Positions 25,731 to 34,997 of a stretch of 57,679 bases of DNA are shown here, one piece after another. The stretch comes from Alistipes sp. (GTDB lineage Bacteria > Bacteroidota > Bacteroidia > Bacteroidales > Rikenellaceae). The position numbers and the translations under genes are program-made. Under the pieces are notes generated by a model that made no database searches, was not told where the DNA came from, and was given only the letters and a program-made list of their open reading frames with translations. The stretch lies in contig JAFULF010000020.1 in assembly GCA_017483225.1 (NCBI GenBank), forward strand, positions 1-57,679, read 5' to 3'. The number at the start of each line of letters is the position of its first letter. Positions within the stretch are counted from its first letter, which is position 1.

Positions 25731-27317
25731 TTAGTCTCCGTATTTGTTGATGAGCGGCATCAGACGCTCGTGACCGAAGGCACACGACGAAAGACGAAGC
25801 ACAGGAGGGAACTGGTAGCGTTTCTTCTCGTTCTTCATAATCATTGCGTGAATCTTCTCCACCACCTCCGAGTCGAAGCCGGCGTTGATAATCTCCTCAC
25901 GGTGCTGTCCCTGCTCAATCATACGTAGCAGGATGGCATCCACAACTTCGTATGGAGGCAGGATGTCGCTATCCTTCTGGTCGGGGTGCAACTCCGACGA
26001 AGGCTCCTTTTCGAGGATGTTCTCCGGAATCACGTTGTTGAAACGGCGGTTGATATAGCGAGCGATGTCGTACATCTCGGTCTTGTAGAGGTCGCCCGTG
26101 ACGCTGAATGCTCCGGCCGTATCACCATAGAGGGTGCAGAAGCCGAGCGCATTCTCGCTCTTGTTCGACGAGTTGAGCAGCACGTATCCCGTCTTGTTTT
26201 GCAATGCCATAAGCATCACGGTACGGATGCGGGCCTGAATATTCTCCTCGGTGGAGTCGAAGTCACGACCGCCGATTACCGGTTTCAGCGTGTTAATCAT
26301 CGAGGTATATATCTCGGTTATGGGCAGTACGCTGTACTCGATGCCCAGACTCTCGGCCAGCAGCGTAGCATCGGCTACCGAGTGGTCCGACGAGAACTGC
26401 GACGGCATAAGCAGGCCTCGCACATTCTCCTTGCCCAGCGCATCGGCTGCGATGCAGGCAACCACCGACGAGTCGATACCTCCCGACAGACCTACGCACG
26501 CCTTCGTGTATCCGTTCTTGTGGAAGTAGTCACGCAGACCCAGCACGGCAGCATTGTAGTGCAGTGCGGTGCGGTCGTGGCTGAACAGAGCCTCCGGAAG
26601 CATACACGCCTTGTTGTCGGCGGCGGTGTCGTATATTGCGAAGTCCTCCTCGAAAGAGTTCATCATCAGCGTAAGGTTGCCTCGGCTGTCCATAACACCC
26701 GAGGTGCCATCATAGACAATCTCGCCGGAGCCTCCCACCTGATTTACGAAAATGACATCCTTCGAGTTGAGGAATGCCACGTCGTGGATGGTCTGGTAGC
26801 GGCGTGAGAGGACACCCTTGCCGTAGCGGCGGGCGTTGATGTTGATTATCATCGAGGCCTTGCGGTCGAATCCCTTGGCAAGACGGAAGTCGTCGCCCAC
26901 GATGACCTCGACCTTCTCGCTGGCGATGGTCACCACCTCGGCACCGTCGCCCTCGTCGAGAAATCCCATCTCTCGGCGGGCGGAGATGTTGCCCTTGGTT
27001 ATGTGGCGAACCACCTTGCCATCCTGAATGATTGCGGCGGCACTATACGTTCCGTCGGTCGTGAGCAGGGGCAGACCCACCACTGCGCTAATGCTGTCGC
27101 AGCAGGAGGCTATGCGCTCCAATGCATCGTCACATATCTCCAAGAAGGTTGTTTTGCGCAGCAGGTCGAATGCGGGAGTGCCACTTATCGCCTGCTCGGC
27201 AAATACGACAACGTCGGCACCCTCCGACTTGGCACGCTCTACGGCTGCTATGATTTTGGCGGTGTTGCCATCTACGTCGCCGATGGTATAGTTTAATTGT
27301 GCAAGAGCAATTTTCAT
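25731..27317 (-). CDS. nadE: NAD+ synthase with an atypical nitrilase-like N-terminal domain
   Basis: The 528-residue protein has an N-terminal nitrilase-fold domain (1-270) and a C-terminal NAD synthetase domain with the ATP loop GLSGGIDSS (about 280-288), YNTTEN-like region and DILPPYEVVDAIL. It makes NAD+ from deamido-NAD+, with ammonia normally drawn from glutamine by the N-terminal Glu-Lys-Cys triad. Glu41 (FAEQAIS) and Lys108 (HITKGNIS) are present, but the ICED motif that carries the Cys reads VGDD at 140-143, so the catalytic Cys appears to be Gly141. The enzyme may use free ammonia, or the nucleophile may be elsewhere. It leads the rseC-rnf unit. Confidence 0.92.
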   Translation of the reverse strand: MKIALAQLNYTIGDVDGNTAKIIAAVERAKSEGADVVVFAEQAISGTPAFDLLRKTTFLEICDDALERIASCCDSISAVVGLPLLTTDGTYSAAAIIQDGKVVRHITKGNISARREMGFLDEGDGAEVVTIASEKVEVIVGDDFRLAKGFDRKASMIININARRYGKGVLSRRYQTIHDVAFLNSKDVIFVNQVGGSGEIVYDGTSGVMDSRGNLTLMMNSFEEDFAIYDTAADNKACMLPEALFSHDRTALHYNAAVLGLRDYFHKNGYTKACVGLSGGIDSSVVACIAADALGKENVRGLLMPSQFSSDHSVADATLLAESLGIEYSVLPITEIYTSMINTLKPVIGGRDFDSTEENIQARIRTVMLMALQNKTGYVLLNSSNKSENALGFCTLYGDTAGAFSVTGDLYKTEMYDIARYINRRFNNVIPENILEKEPSSELHPDQKDSDILPPYEVVDAILLRMIEQGQHREEIINAGFDSEVVEKIHAMIMKNEKKRYQFPPVLRLSSCAFGHERLMPLINKYGD

Positions 27318-27351
27318 CCCTTATGATTGGTTATTTAGACATTTCAGTCCG

Positions 27352-27359
27352 CAAAGGTA
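27352..27359 (-). promoter_or_regulatory. -7 element (TACCTTTG) of the nadE-rseC-rnf unit
   Basis: The minus strand reads TACCTTTG 34 bp upstream of the nadE ATG, in an AT-rich stretch between nadE and the amylase gene. The -33 element is weak. Spacing within nadE-rseC-rnfBCDGEA is 19 bp or less, so this may drive the whole unit. Confidence 0.6.
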
Positions 27360-27375
27360 ATTATAATTTTATAAA

Positions 27376-28668
27376 TTATAAATTTCTTTCGATTTTTTTG
27401 CTCAAAATCTTGTAACTCCACGGCTCGACGTCGCCCCACGTGTGCTCGTGGAGGGTCGCCCTTTCGCCTGTCATCTCATCCCGATACTCGCCGGCGTAGA
27501 TGCCGGTGTGGAAGTCGGCAAAAACGGTGTACGGCGAGAGGTTGAACAGAGCCACTACACGGTCGTCGTCGGCCTCTCTTACGAAGGTGAGCAGGCAGTC
27601 CTGCGCATTGTTGCCGATTTCGATGAATGAGCCGGAGCGTTCTCCCGCACGTAATGCCTTGTGGCAGTGCTTGATACGGCACATTGTGCGGTAGTGCTGC
27701 GTGTAGTCGTTAGCCTCGAAATTGGGCATCGGGTCTTTATCGAAAAACAGAAAGGAGTGGTCATATCCGAACTCCTGTCCCGTGTATATCAGAGGCATCG
27801 AGTGCGGAAGCAGAAACGAGAGTGCCGACATCGCCCCCAGAGCCTCCCCGAAACGGGCAAATTCGCTGCCGCTCCACGAGTTCTCGTCGTGGTTCGAGGT
27901 GAAGGTCATTCGGATAGCCTTGTCGCCAAATCGGCGCAGGTCGGAGTGGATGTGCTCCCGCAGGGCGTTTGTGCGAGCCTTGCCTTGCGCAATATCGCAC
28001 ATTATGTGGTGCATTTTCCAGGCGTAGCAGGCATCAAAGGCGTGGTCGAAGAGGTTGTCCTCCTCCGCCTCCGCCAGCAGGAAGATGTCCGGTTTGAGGC
28101 TCTGCAACTGCTCCCGCACCTGCTGCCAGAACTCGATAGGCACCAGCATCGCCATATCGCAGCGGAAGCCGTCGATGGCGTGCTCCGAAACCCAGAACTT
28201 CATCGCATCGATTTGTCCTTGCCAGACCTCTTTTTCGGCATAATTGAGTTGCGCCGTGTCGCTCCAATCCCACGGAATCTTCGCCTCGCCGGCCTCGTCA
28301 CGCTCGTACCAGCTCGCCGGCTTCTCGCTAATCCAGCGGGCATCACGTGCCGTATGGTTGGCCACCCAGTCCAGCAACACTTTCATCCCCAGACGGTGAG
28401 CCTCACGTACAAATGCATCGAGCTCCTCCATCGTTCCAAACGCCTCGTTCACAGCGCAATAGTCACGTATGGAGTAGTACGAGCCGAGCGAGCCCTTGCG
28501 CCCCTCGACGCCTATCGGGTAGATGGGCATCAGCCACACGGCATCCACGCCCATAAGGCGCAGTTGCGGGAGATACTGCGTGGCGGCACGCAGCGTACCC
28601 TCGGGTGTGAGTTGGCGGATGTTCATCTCGTAGAGAACGGCATCGTAGCACCAGTCGGGATGTATCAT
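27376..28668 (-). CDS. Alpha-amylase family glycosyl hydrolase (GH13)
   Basis: The 430-residue enzyme has no signal peptide, so it should act in the cytoplasm on internalised or stored alpha-glucans. GH13 landmarks are VLLDWVANHTA (region I), GFRCDMAML with the nucleophile Asp (region II), FLLAEAEE with the acid/base Glu (region III) and FTSNHDENSW (region IV). The catalytic barrel is followed by a short beta domain. I start at ATG 28668 (MIHPDWCYDA); the longer frame to 28743 would begin upstream of the promoter at 28704-28711. Confidence 0.93.
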   Translation of the reverse strand: MIHPDWCYDAVLYEMNIRQLTPEGTLRAATQYLPQLRLMGVDAVWLMPIYPIGVEGRKGSLGSYYSIRDYCAVNEAFGTMEELDAFVREAHRLGMKVLLDWVANHTARDARWISEKPASWYERDEAGEAKIPWDWSDTAQLNYAEKEVWQGQIDAMKFWVSEHAIDGFRCDMAMLVPIEFWQQVREQLQSLKPDIFLLAEAEEDNLFDHAFDACYAWKMHHIMCDIAQGKARTNALREHIHSDLRRFGDKAIRMTFTSNHDENSWSGSEFARFGEALGAMSALSFLLPHSMPLIYTGQEFGYDHSFLFFDKDPMPNFEANDYTQHYRTMCRIKHCHKALRAGERSGSFIEIGNNAQDCLLTFVREADDDRVVALFNLSPYTVFADFHTGIYAGEYRDEMTGERATLHEHTWGDVEPWSYKILSKKIERNL

Positions 28669-28703
28669 AGTCTGTTTCGTTTTAATCGTTTTCAAATTCG
28701 TTG

Positions 28704-28711
28704 CAAAGGTA
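28704..28711 (-). promoter_or_regulatory. -7 element (TACCTTTG) of the GH13 gene
   Basis: The minus strand reads TACCTTTG 35 bp before the chosen ATG. This placement rules out the longer start at 28743. No good -33 is visible. Confidence 0.6.
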
Positions 28712-28761
28712 GTCAAAATATGGTGACTTGAAAAAACGCACAAAAAAATATCAATTTATTG

Positions 28762-28791
28762 TTTGCCATTAACATTTATTTTCTATCTTTG
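28762..28791 (+). promoter_or_regulatory. Promoter of the polysaccharide export / Wzc operon
   Basis: TTTG (28762-28765) lies 18 bp before TATCTTTG (28784-28791), a near-consensus Bacteroidetes promoter. The untranslated leader to the ATG at 28930 is about 130 nt. I see no clear riboswitch or attenuator in it. Confidence 0.7.
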
Positions 28792-28929
28792 TGACGCTTT
28801 GTGCACGTATGCGACGTGCGATGCGCCCGTGCGACATGCTTGATTACATTGTTAAGTTGAAGGGTAGCGTGTTGTCGGCAGGGGTACAAAGCGAAGTTGT
28901 GTAGAAGAAAAAAACTAAAAATAGAAGAG

Positions 28930-29736
28930 ATGAAAGTACTGAAAGTTTTATCGTTGGCGTTGTTTGCGGCCCTGCTTGCCGGATGTTCCGCCGTGCAGCG
29001 CACCGTCTATATGCAGGACGTTGAGCATAACACCGCACTCGAAGTGGCTGCCTCGCAGCAGATTCGCATCAAGCCTTACGACCGCCTCACGGTTGTCGTG
29101 TCGAGCAAAGACCCGGAACTTGCCGCACCATTTAACTCGGCATCCTCCTACAACTCCCTCTCCGGTAATCCGGTAGGTAATGCCTCCTATGGCTCGCAGT
29201 CGTTGCAGGTGCGCACGGTCGATAGTGCCGGTATGCTCTATATGCCTATCATCGGCAACATCTATTGCGAGGGCAAGACCCGCTCGGAGTTGGCTGCCGA
29301 TATCGCCAACAAGATTGTCGAGGGTGGTTATCTGAATGATGCCTCGGTGAATATCCAGTTTGCCGATATGAAGATTTTTGTGATGGGCGAGGTTACTCGT
29401 CCGGGTCAGTTCGATATCACCCGTGACCAGATTACCCTGCTCGAAGCGTTGGCTATGGCGGGCGACCTCACCATCTATGGTAACCGCTCGAATGTTACCG
29501 TGGTGCGCAAGGATAGCGGCAAGACGACGACTTATGTGGTCAATCTGCTTGATAAGCAACTCTTTACGTCGCCTGCGTACTACCTGCAACAGGACGATGT
29601 CATCTACGTTCAGCCGAATAAGTACCGTGCGGCAACCTCCGAGATTAACCAGAATCGTACATTCTGGATTTCGATTGTATCAACATTGCTGACAGCCGTG
29701 TCGTTGGCGATGACTATCTGGGTTGCAACAAAATAG
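28930..29736 (+). CDS. Polysaccharide export outer-membrane lipoprotein (Wza family)
   Basis: The 268-residue protein has a lipoprotein signal (ALFAALLAGC, modified Cys about residue 18), a Poly_export domain (RIKPYDRLTVVVSSKDPEL), an SLBB domain (KIFVMGEVTRPGQFDI) and a C-terminal hydrophobic helix that could form the outer-membrane pore (FWISIVSTLLTAVSLAMTIW). It forms the exit channel for a capsule or exopolysaccharide. I use the ATG at 28930, which gives the lipobox, rather than an in-frame ATG at 28897. It is 30 bp before the Wzc-like gene. Confidence 0.92.
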   Translation: MKVLKVLSLALFAALLAGCSAVQRTVYMQDVEHNTALEVAASQQIRIKPYDRLTVVVSSKDPELAAPFNSASSYNSLSGNPVGNASYGSQSLQVRTVDSAGMLYMPIIGNIYCEGKTRSELAADIANKIVEGGYLNDASVNIQFADMKIFVMGEVTRPGQFDITRDQITLLEALAMAGDLTIYGNRSNVTVVRKDSGKTTTYVVNLLDKQLFTSPAYYLQQDDVIYVQPNKYRAATSEINQNRTFWISIVSTLLTAVSLAMTIWVATK

Positions 29737-29766
29737 TGGAATCTGAGTAAATACAAGAAAAACGAT

Positions 29767-32235
29767 ATGGAACAGACTTATAATCCGTTACAGCCTACAC
29801 AGGCACAAGTATCTGCCGTGGATGAGGCTATAAACGAGGCCTCGCAGTTTGGCTTGAAGGATATTGTGGATATGGTGCTCAAAAAGTGGTACTGGTTTGC
29901 AATATCAATCATCCTCTGCCTCGGAGTGAGTGTCCTCTACATTATGAAGACCTCGCCGGTATATACCCGCAGCGCAACCATCCTCGTAAAGGATAGCCGC
30001 AAGGGTGGTGGTGCCTCGGAGATTGCGGCCTTTGGCGACCTGGCAGGTATCAACACCCGCCGCAACGTCGATAATGAGCTCTTCGTCTTGCAGGCTCGCC
30101 GCCTGATGGTCGAGGTGGTGGATAAGCTCGGTCTTACCGTGAACTATACCACACGCTCCGGCCTGCGCACTATCGACCTCTATCGTCGCTCGCCGATTGA
30201 TGTGCAGTTTATCAACGACAGCAATAGCGGCAGCTGCGCCTTCACGGTGCTGCTGGGCGAGAATACGGTCTATATCTCGGAGTTTGTCCGCTCACGTGCC
30301 GACGGCGAGGAGGATGACGACGATGACGACTTCTACGCTTCGGCTCCCTACGGAGAGGCTATCGTGACCCCGTATGGCGAGATTGTCGTGAATAAGACCC
30401 TCTATATGGAGGAGAACTATCTGGATAAGGAGATTCGTGTGTTGAAACGCCCACGTGAGGTTGTGGCTACATACTACCGCTCGGTAATGAACTCGTCGGT
30501 GGCAAACAAGATGTCCTCCATCATCCAGATTTCGCTCAACGACATCGTCCCACGCCGTGCCGAGGATATTATCAACACGCTGATTGAGGTCTATAACAAC
30601 GACGCAATCACCGACAAGCAGCAGATTGCCGAGGCTACGGCGGACTTTATCGACGTGCGTCTGGCAATCATCAGCAAGGAGCTCGGCTCGGTAGATAGCG
30701 ATATCAAGACCTTCAAGACTCGTAACAGCATGGTCGATATCGAGACCGAGACGACGAAGAATATCACCGAGTCCTCGAAACTCAAAACCGAGGTGCTGTC
30801 GTTGGAGAGCCAGATTGAGATGTCGAAGTTCGTGAAGGACTACCTGAACGACGCCAGCAAGGACTACGCCCTGATTCCGGTTACCGACCTCGGCTCGGGT
30901 CAGTCGAGTGCCCTCACCAAGCAGATTGCCGACTACAACGAGTTGCTGCTGCGCCGTGAGAAGTTCTTGCAGAACAGCTCGCTCAACAACCCTGTGATTC
31001 AGCAGCTCGATCGTGACCGTGCGGCGTTGAAGAATGCTATTCTCGCCTCGTTGGAGTCCAATATCGCAACCCTCGATATCCAACTCAAAAACCTGCGTCG
31101 TGAGCAGTCCAAGACCGATGCACGTATCAGCAGTGTGCCGTTGCAGGAGCAGGAGTACCTCTCCATCGCTCGTCAGCAGCGCATCAAGGAGGAGTTGTAC
31201 CTCTACCTGCTCAACAAGCGTGAGGAGAACGCTATCTCGTTGGCAATCACCGAGAATACCGCCCGCATCGTCGATTCGGCATTCGGTCCGCAGCGTCCTA
31301 TCGCTCCTCGTAAGTCGTTCATCCTGCTCATAGCGTTGGTGCTGGGTTGTGCCGTGCCTTTTGTGATTCTCTACCTTCGAGAGTTGCTCGATACGACGGT
31401 GCGCAGCAAGCACGATATTATGAAGTTCACGAATGTACCTTATCTGGGCGATATTCCGATGTACAACGGCCCTCGCACGGCTCGTGGTGTTGTGGTGCGT
31501 GCCAATGGTCGTGACAACGTGTCGGAGGCGTTCCGTATCGTGCGTGCCAATATGGCCTTTATGAATACGGCGGGTAGTGAGTCGCAGGTGCTGCTCGTAA
31601 CCTCCTCGAACCAGCACGCCGGTAAGACCTTCGTCTCGACCAACCTCGCTATGACGTTGGCGATGTCGGGCAACAAGGTGCTGCTCGTCGATTTGGACCT
31701 TCGCCGTCGTACTATGAGTAAGCATATGGGACAGCGCAACAATCCGGTAGGTATCTCTCGCTATATGAGCGACAAGAGTGTGCAGGTGGCCGATATCATC
31801 TCCCGCATCGACCTGCACGAGAACTTCGACTGTATCTACGCTGGCTTGCAGCCGCCAAACCCTGCCGAGCAGTTGATGTCGAGCCGTCTTGACGAGCTCT
31901 TCGCCGAGTGCCGCAAGCTCTACGACTTCATCGTCATCGACTCCGTGCCTGCGTTGGTTATCGCCGATGCCATCATATCCAGCCGTGTGGCAGACCTTAC
32001 CCTCTACATCGTTCGTGAGGGCTTGCTCGACCGCCGTCAGTTGCCGGATATCGACAACCTCTACAAGCAGGACAAGCTCAAAAATATGTGTATCCTGCTC
32101 AATGGTGCCAGCGAGCGCAACCACCGCTACGGCTACACCTACGATGATGACAGCGAAATCGTTTATACCCGCTTCCAGCGCATCCTCTGCAAGATGGGCT
32201 TTGGCCGCTGGGTACGTAAGTTCAAGAAAAATTAA
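29767..32235 (+). CDS. Polysaccharide biosynthesis tyrosine autokinase (Wzc-like)
   Basis: The 822-residue inner-membrane protein has a Wzz chain-length domain between helices at about 40-60 and 515-540, a periplasmic coiled coil, and a C-terminal BY-kinase. Kinase motifs are SSNQHAGKTFVSTNLA (Walker A), VLLVDLDLRRR (Walker A') and DFIVIDSVPALVIADA (Walker B). The tail holds the autophosphorylation tyrosines (HRYGYTYDDDSEIVYTRF). An unusual acidic insert (EEDDDDDD) lies near residues 179-186 in the periplasmic part. It controls polymer length and export with the upstream Wza-like lipoprotein; no glycosyltransferases follow. Confidence 0.93.
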   Translation: MEQTYNPLQPTQAQVSAVDEAINEASQFGLKDIVDMVLKKWYWFAISIILCLGVSVLYIMKTSPVYTRSATILVKDSRKGGGASEIAAFGDLAGINTRRNVDNELFVLQARRLMVEVVDKLGLTVNYTTRSGLRTIDLYRRSPIDVQFINDSNSGSCAFTVLLGENTVYISEFVRSRADGEEDDDDDDFYASAPYGEAIVTPYGEIVVNKTLYMEENYLDKEIRVLKRPREVVATYYRSVMNSSVANKMSSIIQISLNDIVPRRAEDIINTLIEVYNNDAITDKQQIAEATADFIDVRLAIISKELGSVDSDIKTFKTRNSMVDIETETTKNITESSKLKTEVLSLESQIEMSKFVKDYLNDASKDYALIPVTDLGSGQSSALTKQIADYNELLLRREKFLQNSSLNNPVIQQLDRDRAALKNAILASLESNIATLDIQLKNLRREQSKTDARISSVPLQEQEYLSIARQQRIKEELYLYLLNKREENAISLAITENTARIVDSAFGPQRPIAPRKSFILLIALVLGCAVPFVILYLRELLDTTVRSKHDIMKFTNVPYLGDIPMYNGPRTARGVVVRANGRDNVSEAFRIVRANMAFMNTAGSESQVLLVTSSNQHAGKTFVSTNLAMTLAMSGNKVLLVDLDLRRRTMSKHMGQRNNPVGISRYMSDKSVQVADIISRIDLHENFDCIYAGLQPPNPAEQLMSSRLDELFAECRKLYDFIVIDSVPALVIADAIISSRVADLTLYIVREGLLDRRQLPDIDNLYKQDKLKNMCILLNGASERNHRYGYTYDDDSEIVYTRFQRILCKMGFGRWVRKFKKN

Positions 32236-32243
32236 CGTGAGAT

Positions 32244-32630
32244 ATGGCTTCGAGTGAACCAATTATCGCCGTGGATTTCGACGGTACGTGCGTGACACAC
32301 GACTACCCCTATATCGGTCAGGATATAGGGGCAGTGCCGGTGTTGCGGGAACTCGCCGATGCGGGCTATCGCCTCATACTCTATACGATGCGTAGTGGCA
32401 AGTTGGAGAAGGATGCCGTGGCTTGGTTTAAGGAGAACGGTATTCCCCTCTATGGCGTGAACAAGAACCCGGAGCAGAAGTCTTGGACCTCCTCGGTCAA
32501 GCCTTATGCACAACTCTATATCGACGACTGCGGTCTGGGTATTCCGCTCAAAACCTCACCGACGAGTGAGCGTCCTTTTGTGGATTGGGTACGGGTAAGG
32601 GAGTTGCTTGTGCAAGAGGGTTATCTTTAA
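32244..32630 (+). CDS. Small HAD-superfamily protein (BT0820-like)
   Basis: The 128-residue protein carries the four HAD motifs in compact form: IIAVDFDGTCVTHDYP (nucleophile Asp pair), LYTMRS, a Lys in NPEQKSW and LYIDDCGLG. There is no cap domain, so the substrate could be a phosphorylated macromolecule or sugar. It starts 8 bp after the Wzc-like gene and is probably cotranscribed; a phosphatase role in the polysaccharide pathway is only inference. Confidence 0.85.
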   Translation: MASSEPIIAVDFDGTCVTHDYPYIGQDIGAVPVLRELADAGYRLILYTMRSGKLEKDAVAWFKENGIPLYGVNKNPEQKSWTSSVKPYAQLYIDDCGLGIPLKTSPTSERPFVDWVRVRELLVQEGYL

Positions 32631-32732
32631 CGAGTGTTGATATATCAGAGATGTCGAGGTTGTTCGGGTTGCCGAATAACCTCTTCTTTTATATAAATAG
32701 GTATGAATAGGGCATAATTCCGAAAATTTTAC

Positions 32733-32740
32733 TATTTTTG
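32733..32740 (+). promoter_or_regulatory. Candidate -7 element (TATTTTTG) of the suf operon
   Basis: TATTTTTG fits TAnnTTTG, in an AT-rich 126-bp gap after the HAD gene. A second candidate TACATTTG lies a few bases downstream (32744-32751); using it would leave the ATG at 32757 with almost no leader. Confidence 0.45.
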
Positions 32741-32774
32741 CGCTACATTTGCATATATGCGTGCAAACAGTTTT

Positions 32775-34220
32775 ATGAAAGAACGAGAAGAAGATATACT
32801 GAAAAAACTCGAATCGAGCGAGTACGAATACGGCTTTACCTCCGATATCGAGACGGAAACCCTGCCCAAAGGGCTTAACGAGGGCATCATCCGCCTCATA
32901 TCGCAGAAGAAGGGAGAGCCGGAGTGGATGTTGGAGTCGAGGTTGAAGGCCTTCCGCCATTGGCAGAAGATGCCTCTGCCGACGTGGGCGCACCTGCAAA
33001 TCCCGGAGATTGACTTCCAGGATATAATCTACTATGCAGAGCCGAAGCCTCGCAAGAAGCTCTCCTCTGTGGATGAGATTGACCCCGAGCTCAAACGCAC
33101 CTTCGATAAACTCGGCATTCCGCTCGAAGAGCAGATGGCTCTGGCGGGTGTGGCTGTGGATGCCGTGATAGACTCCGTGTCGGTAAAGACCACCTTCCGT
33201 GAGACGCTCGCCGAGAAGGGTATCATCTTCTGCTCCATCTCGGAGGCGGTGCGAGAGTACCCCGACTTGGTGCGCAAGTACCTCGGCTCGGTCGTTTCGT
33301 ATGCCGACAACTTCTATGCTGCGCTCAATGCTGCCGTCTTCTCGGACGGCTCGTTCTGCTACATCCCCAAGGGGGTACGCTGCCCGATGGAGTTGTCCAC
33401 CTACTTCCGCATCAACGCCGAGGGTACGGGACAGTTCGAGCGCACGCTGATTGTGGCCGACGAGGGGGCGTATGTGAGCTACTTGGAGGGGTGTACGGCA
33501 CCTCGACGTGACGAGAATCAGCTGCACGCCGCCGTTGTGGAGATTGTCGTGGAGCGGGATGCCGAGGTTAAGTACTCGACCGTGCAGAATTGGTATCCGG
33601 GCGACAAGGATGGCAAGGGCGGAATCTATAACTTCGTGACCAAGCGAGGCATCTGCCACGAGAACGCACGCCTGTCGTGGACACAGGTCGAGACGGGCTC
33701 CGCCATCACGTGGAAGTACCCGAGCTGCGTGCTTGCGGGCGATAACTCGGTGGGCGAGTTCTACTCGGTGGCGATGACCAACAACTACCAGCAGGCCGAC
33801 ACCGGAACGAAGATGATACACTTGGGTCGCAACACCCGAAGCCGCATCGTGTCGAAGGGTATCTCGGCGGGCCATAGCGAGAACTCGTACCGAGGACTTG
33901 TGAAGATTGCCCCGAAGGCGGAGAATGCCCGCAACTTCTCGCAGTGCGACTCGCTGCTCATTGGCGATAAGTGCGGAGCGCACACCTTCCCGCACATCGA
34001 CAGCCGCAACCGCAGTGCGATGCTCGAACACGAGGCTACAACGTCGAAAATCTCTGACGAGCAGCTCTTCTACTGCCGTCAGCGAGGTGTCTCGACGGAG
34101 GATGCCGTGGGACTTATCGTGAACGGCTATGCACGTGAGGTGCTTGCCAAGCTGCCTATGGAGTTTGCCGTGGAGGCGCAGAAGTTGCTCTCGCTCAGCT
34201 TGGAGGGCAGCGTGGGATAA
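32775..34220 (+). CDS. sufB: Fe-S cluster assembly protein SufB
   Basis: The 481-residue scaffold component matches SufB over its length, from [20 protein letters not shown] through the core segments [43 protein letters not shown] and [19 protein letters not shown] to the C-terminal [20 protein letters not shown]. The SufBC2D complex builds [Fe-S] clusters. I use ATG 32775, giving the usual family length; ATG 32757 in the same frame adds six residues. It is the first gene of sufBCDS. Confidence 0.95.
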   Translation: MKEREEDILKKLESSEYEYGFTSDIETETLPKGLNEGIIRLISQKKGEPEWMLESRLKAFRHWQKMPLPTWAHLQIPEIDFQDIIYYAEPKPRKKLSSVDEIDPELKRTFDKLGIPLEEQMALAGVAVDAVIDSVSVKTTFRETLAEKGIIFCSISEAVREYPDLVRKYLGSVVSYADNFYAALNAAVFSDGSFCYIPKGVRCPMELSTYFRINAEGTGQFERTLIVADEGAYVSYLEGCTAPRRDENQLHAAVVEIVVERDAEVKYSTVQNWYPGDKDGKGGIYNFVTKRGICHENARLSWTQVETGSAITWKYPSCVLAGDNSVGEFYSVAMTNNYQQADTGTKMIHLGRNTRSRIVSKGISAGHSENSYRGLVKIAPKAENARNFSQCDSLLIGDKCGAHTFPHIDSRNRSAMLEHEATTSKISDEQLFYCRQRGVSTEDAVGLIVNGYAREVLAKLPMEFAVEAQKLLSLSLEGSVG

Positions 34221-34242
34221 TGAATAAAAGTAGTACAGAGAT

Positions 34243-34995
34243 ATGTTAAAGGTAACAGATTTACACGCCTCGGTGGGCGATAAGGAGATTCTTCGAGGCA
34301 TAAACCTTGAAGTCAAGGCCGGCGAGGTACACGCCATAATGGGCCCTAACGGCTCCGGCAAGAGCACTCTCGCCTCGGTGTTGGCGGGCAACGACAAGTT
34401 TACGGTGACCTCCGGCTCAGTGACCTTCGAGGGGGAGGATATGCTCTCGATGTCGGTTGAGGAGCGTGCGCACAAGGGTATGTTCCTCGGCTTCCAGTAT
34501 CCGGTGGAGATTCCCGGCGTTACGATGGCCAACTTTATGAAGCTGGCGGTCAATGAGCGTCGTAAGGCGGAGGGCAAGGAGCCACTCACGGCGGCGGAGT
34601 TCTTGCGCCTGATGCGTGAGAAGAGTGCCGTGGTGGAGTTGGATGCCAAGATGACCTCACGTGCCGTGAATGAGGGCTTCTCGGGTGGCGAGAAGAAGAA
34701 GAACGAGATATTCCAGATGGCGATGCTCGACCCGAAGCTGGCGGTACTCGACGAGACCGACTCGGGTCTGGATATTGATGCTCTGCGCATCGTGGCTACG
34801 GGTGTGACACGCCTGCATACGCCACAGAATGCGACGGTGGTCATCACCCACTACCAGCGTCTGTTGGACTATATCGTGCCGGATGTGGTGCACGTGCTCT
34901 ATAAGGGCCGAATCATCTACTCGGGCGATAAGTCGCTGGCACTCAAACTCGAAAAGGAGGGCTACGATTGGCTCATTAACGATTATAAGGAGTAG
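34243..34995 (+). CDS. sufC: Fe-S cluster assembly ATPase SufC
   Basis: The 250-residue ABC-type ATPase has Walker A MGPNGSGKST (about residues 33-42), the SufC-type signature FSGGEKKKNEIFQM, Walker B LAVLDETDSGLDIDAL and the switch His in VVITHYQRLL. It powers shape changes of SufB-SufD. It starts 22 bp after sufB and ends 2 bp before sufD. Confidence 0.97.
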   Translation: MLKVTDLHASVGDKEILRGINLEVKAGEVHAIMGPNGSGKSTLASVLAGNDKFTVTSGSVTFEGEDMLSMSVEERAHKGMFLGFQYPVEIPGVTMANFMKLAVNERRKAEGKEPLTAAEFLRLMREKSAVVELDAKMTSRAVNEGFSGGEKKKNEIFQMAMLDPKLAVLDETDSGLDIDALRIVATGVTRLHTPQNATVVITHYQRLLDYIVPDVVHVLYKGRIIYSGDKSLALKLEKEGYDWLINDYKE

Positions 34996-34997
34996 CG

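Noticed and set aside
30292-32262. 656-residue open frame on the minus strand opposite the Wzc-like kinase gene
   Set aside because: It is the complement of a gene with Walker motifs and shows no recognisable domain.
32556-34847. 763-residue open frame on the minus strand opposite sufB and sufC
   Set aside because: It is antisense to two clearly conserved genes and its product is a low-quality Arg/Leu/Val-rich sequence typical of GC-rich shadow frames.
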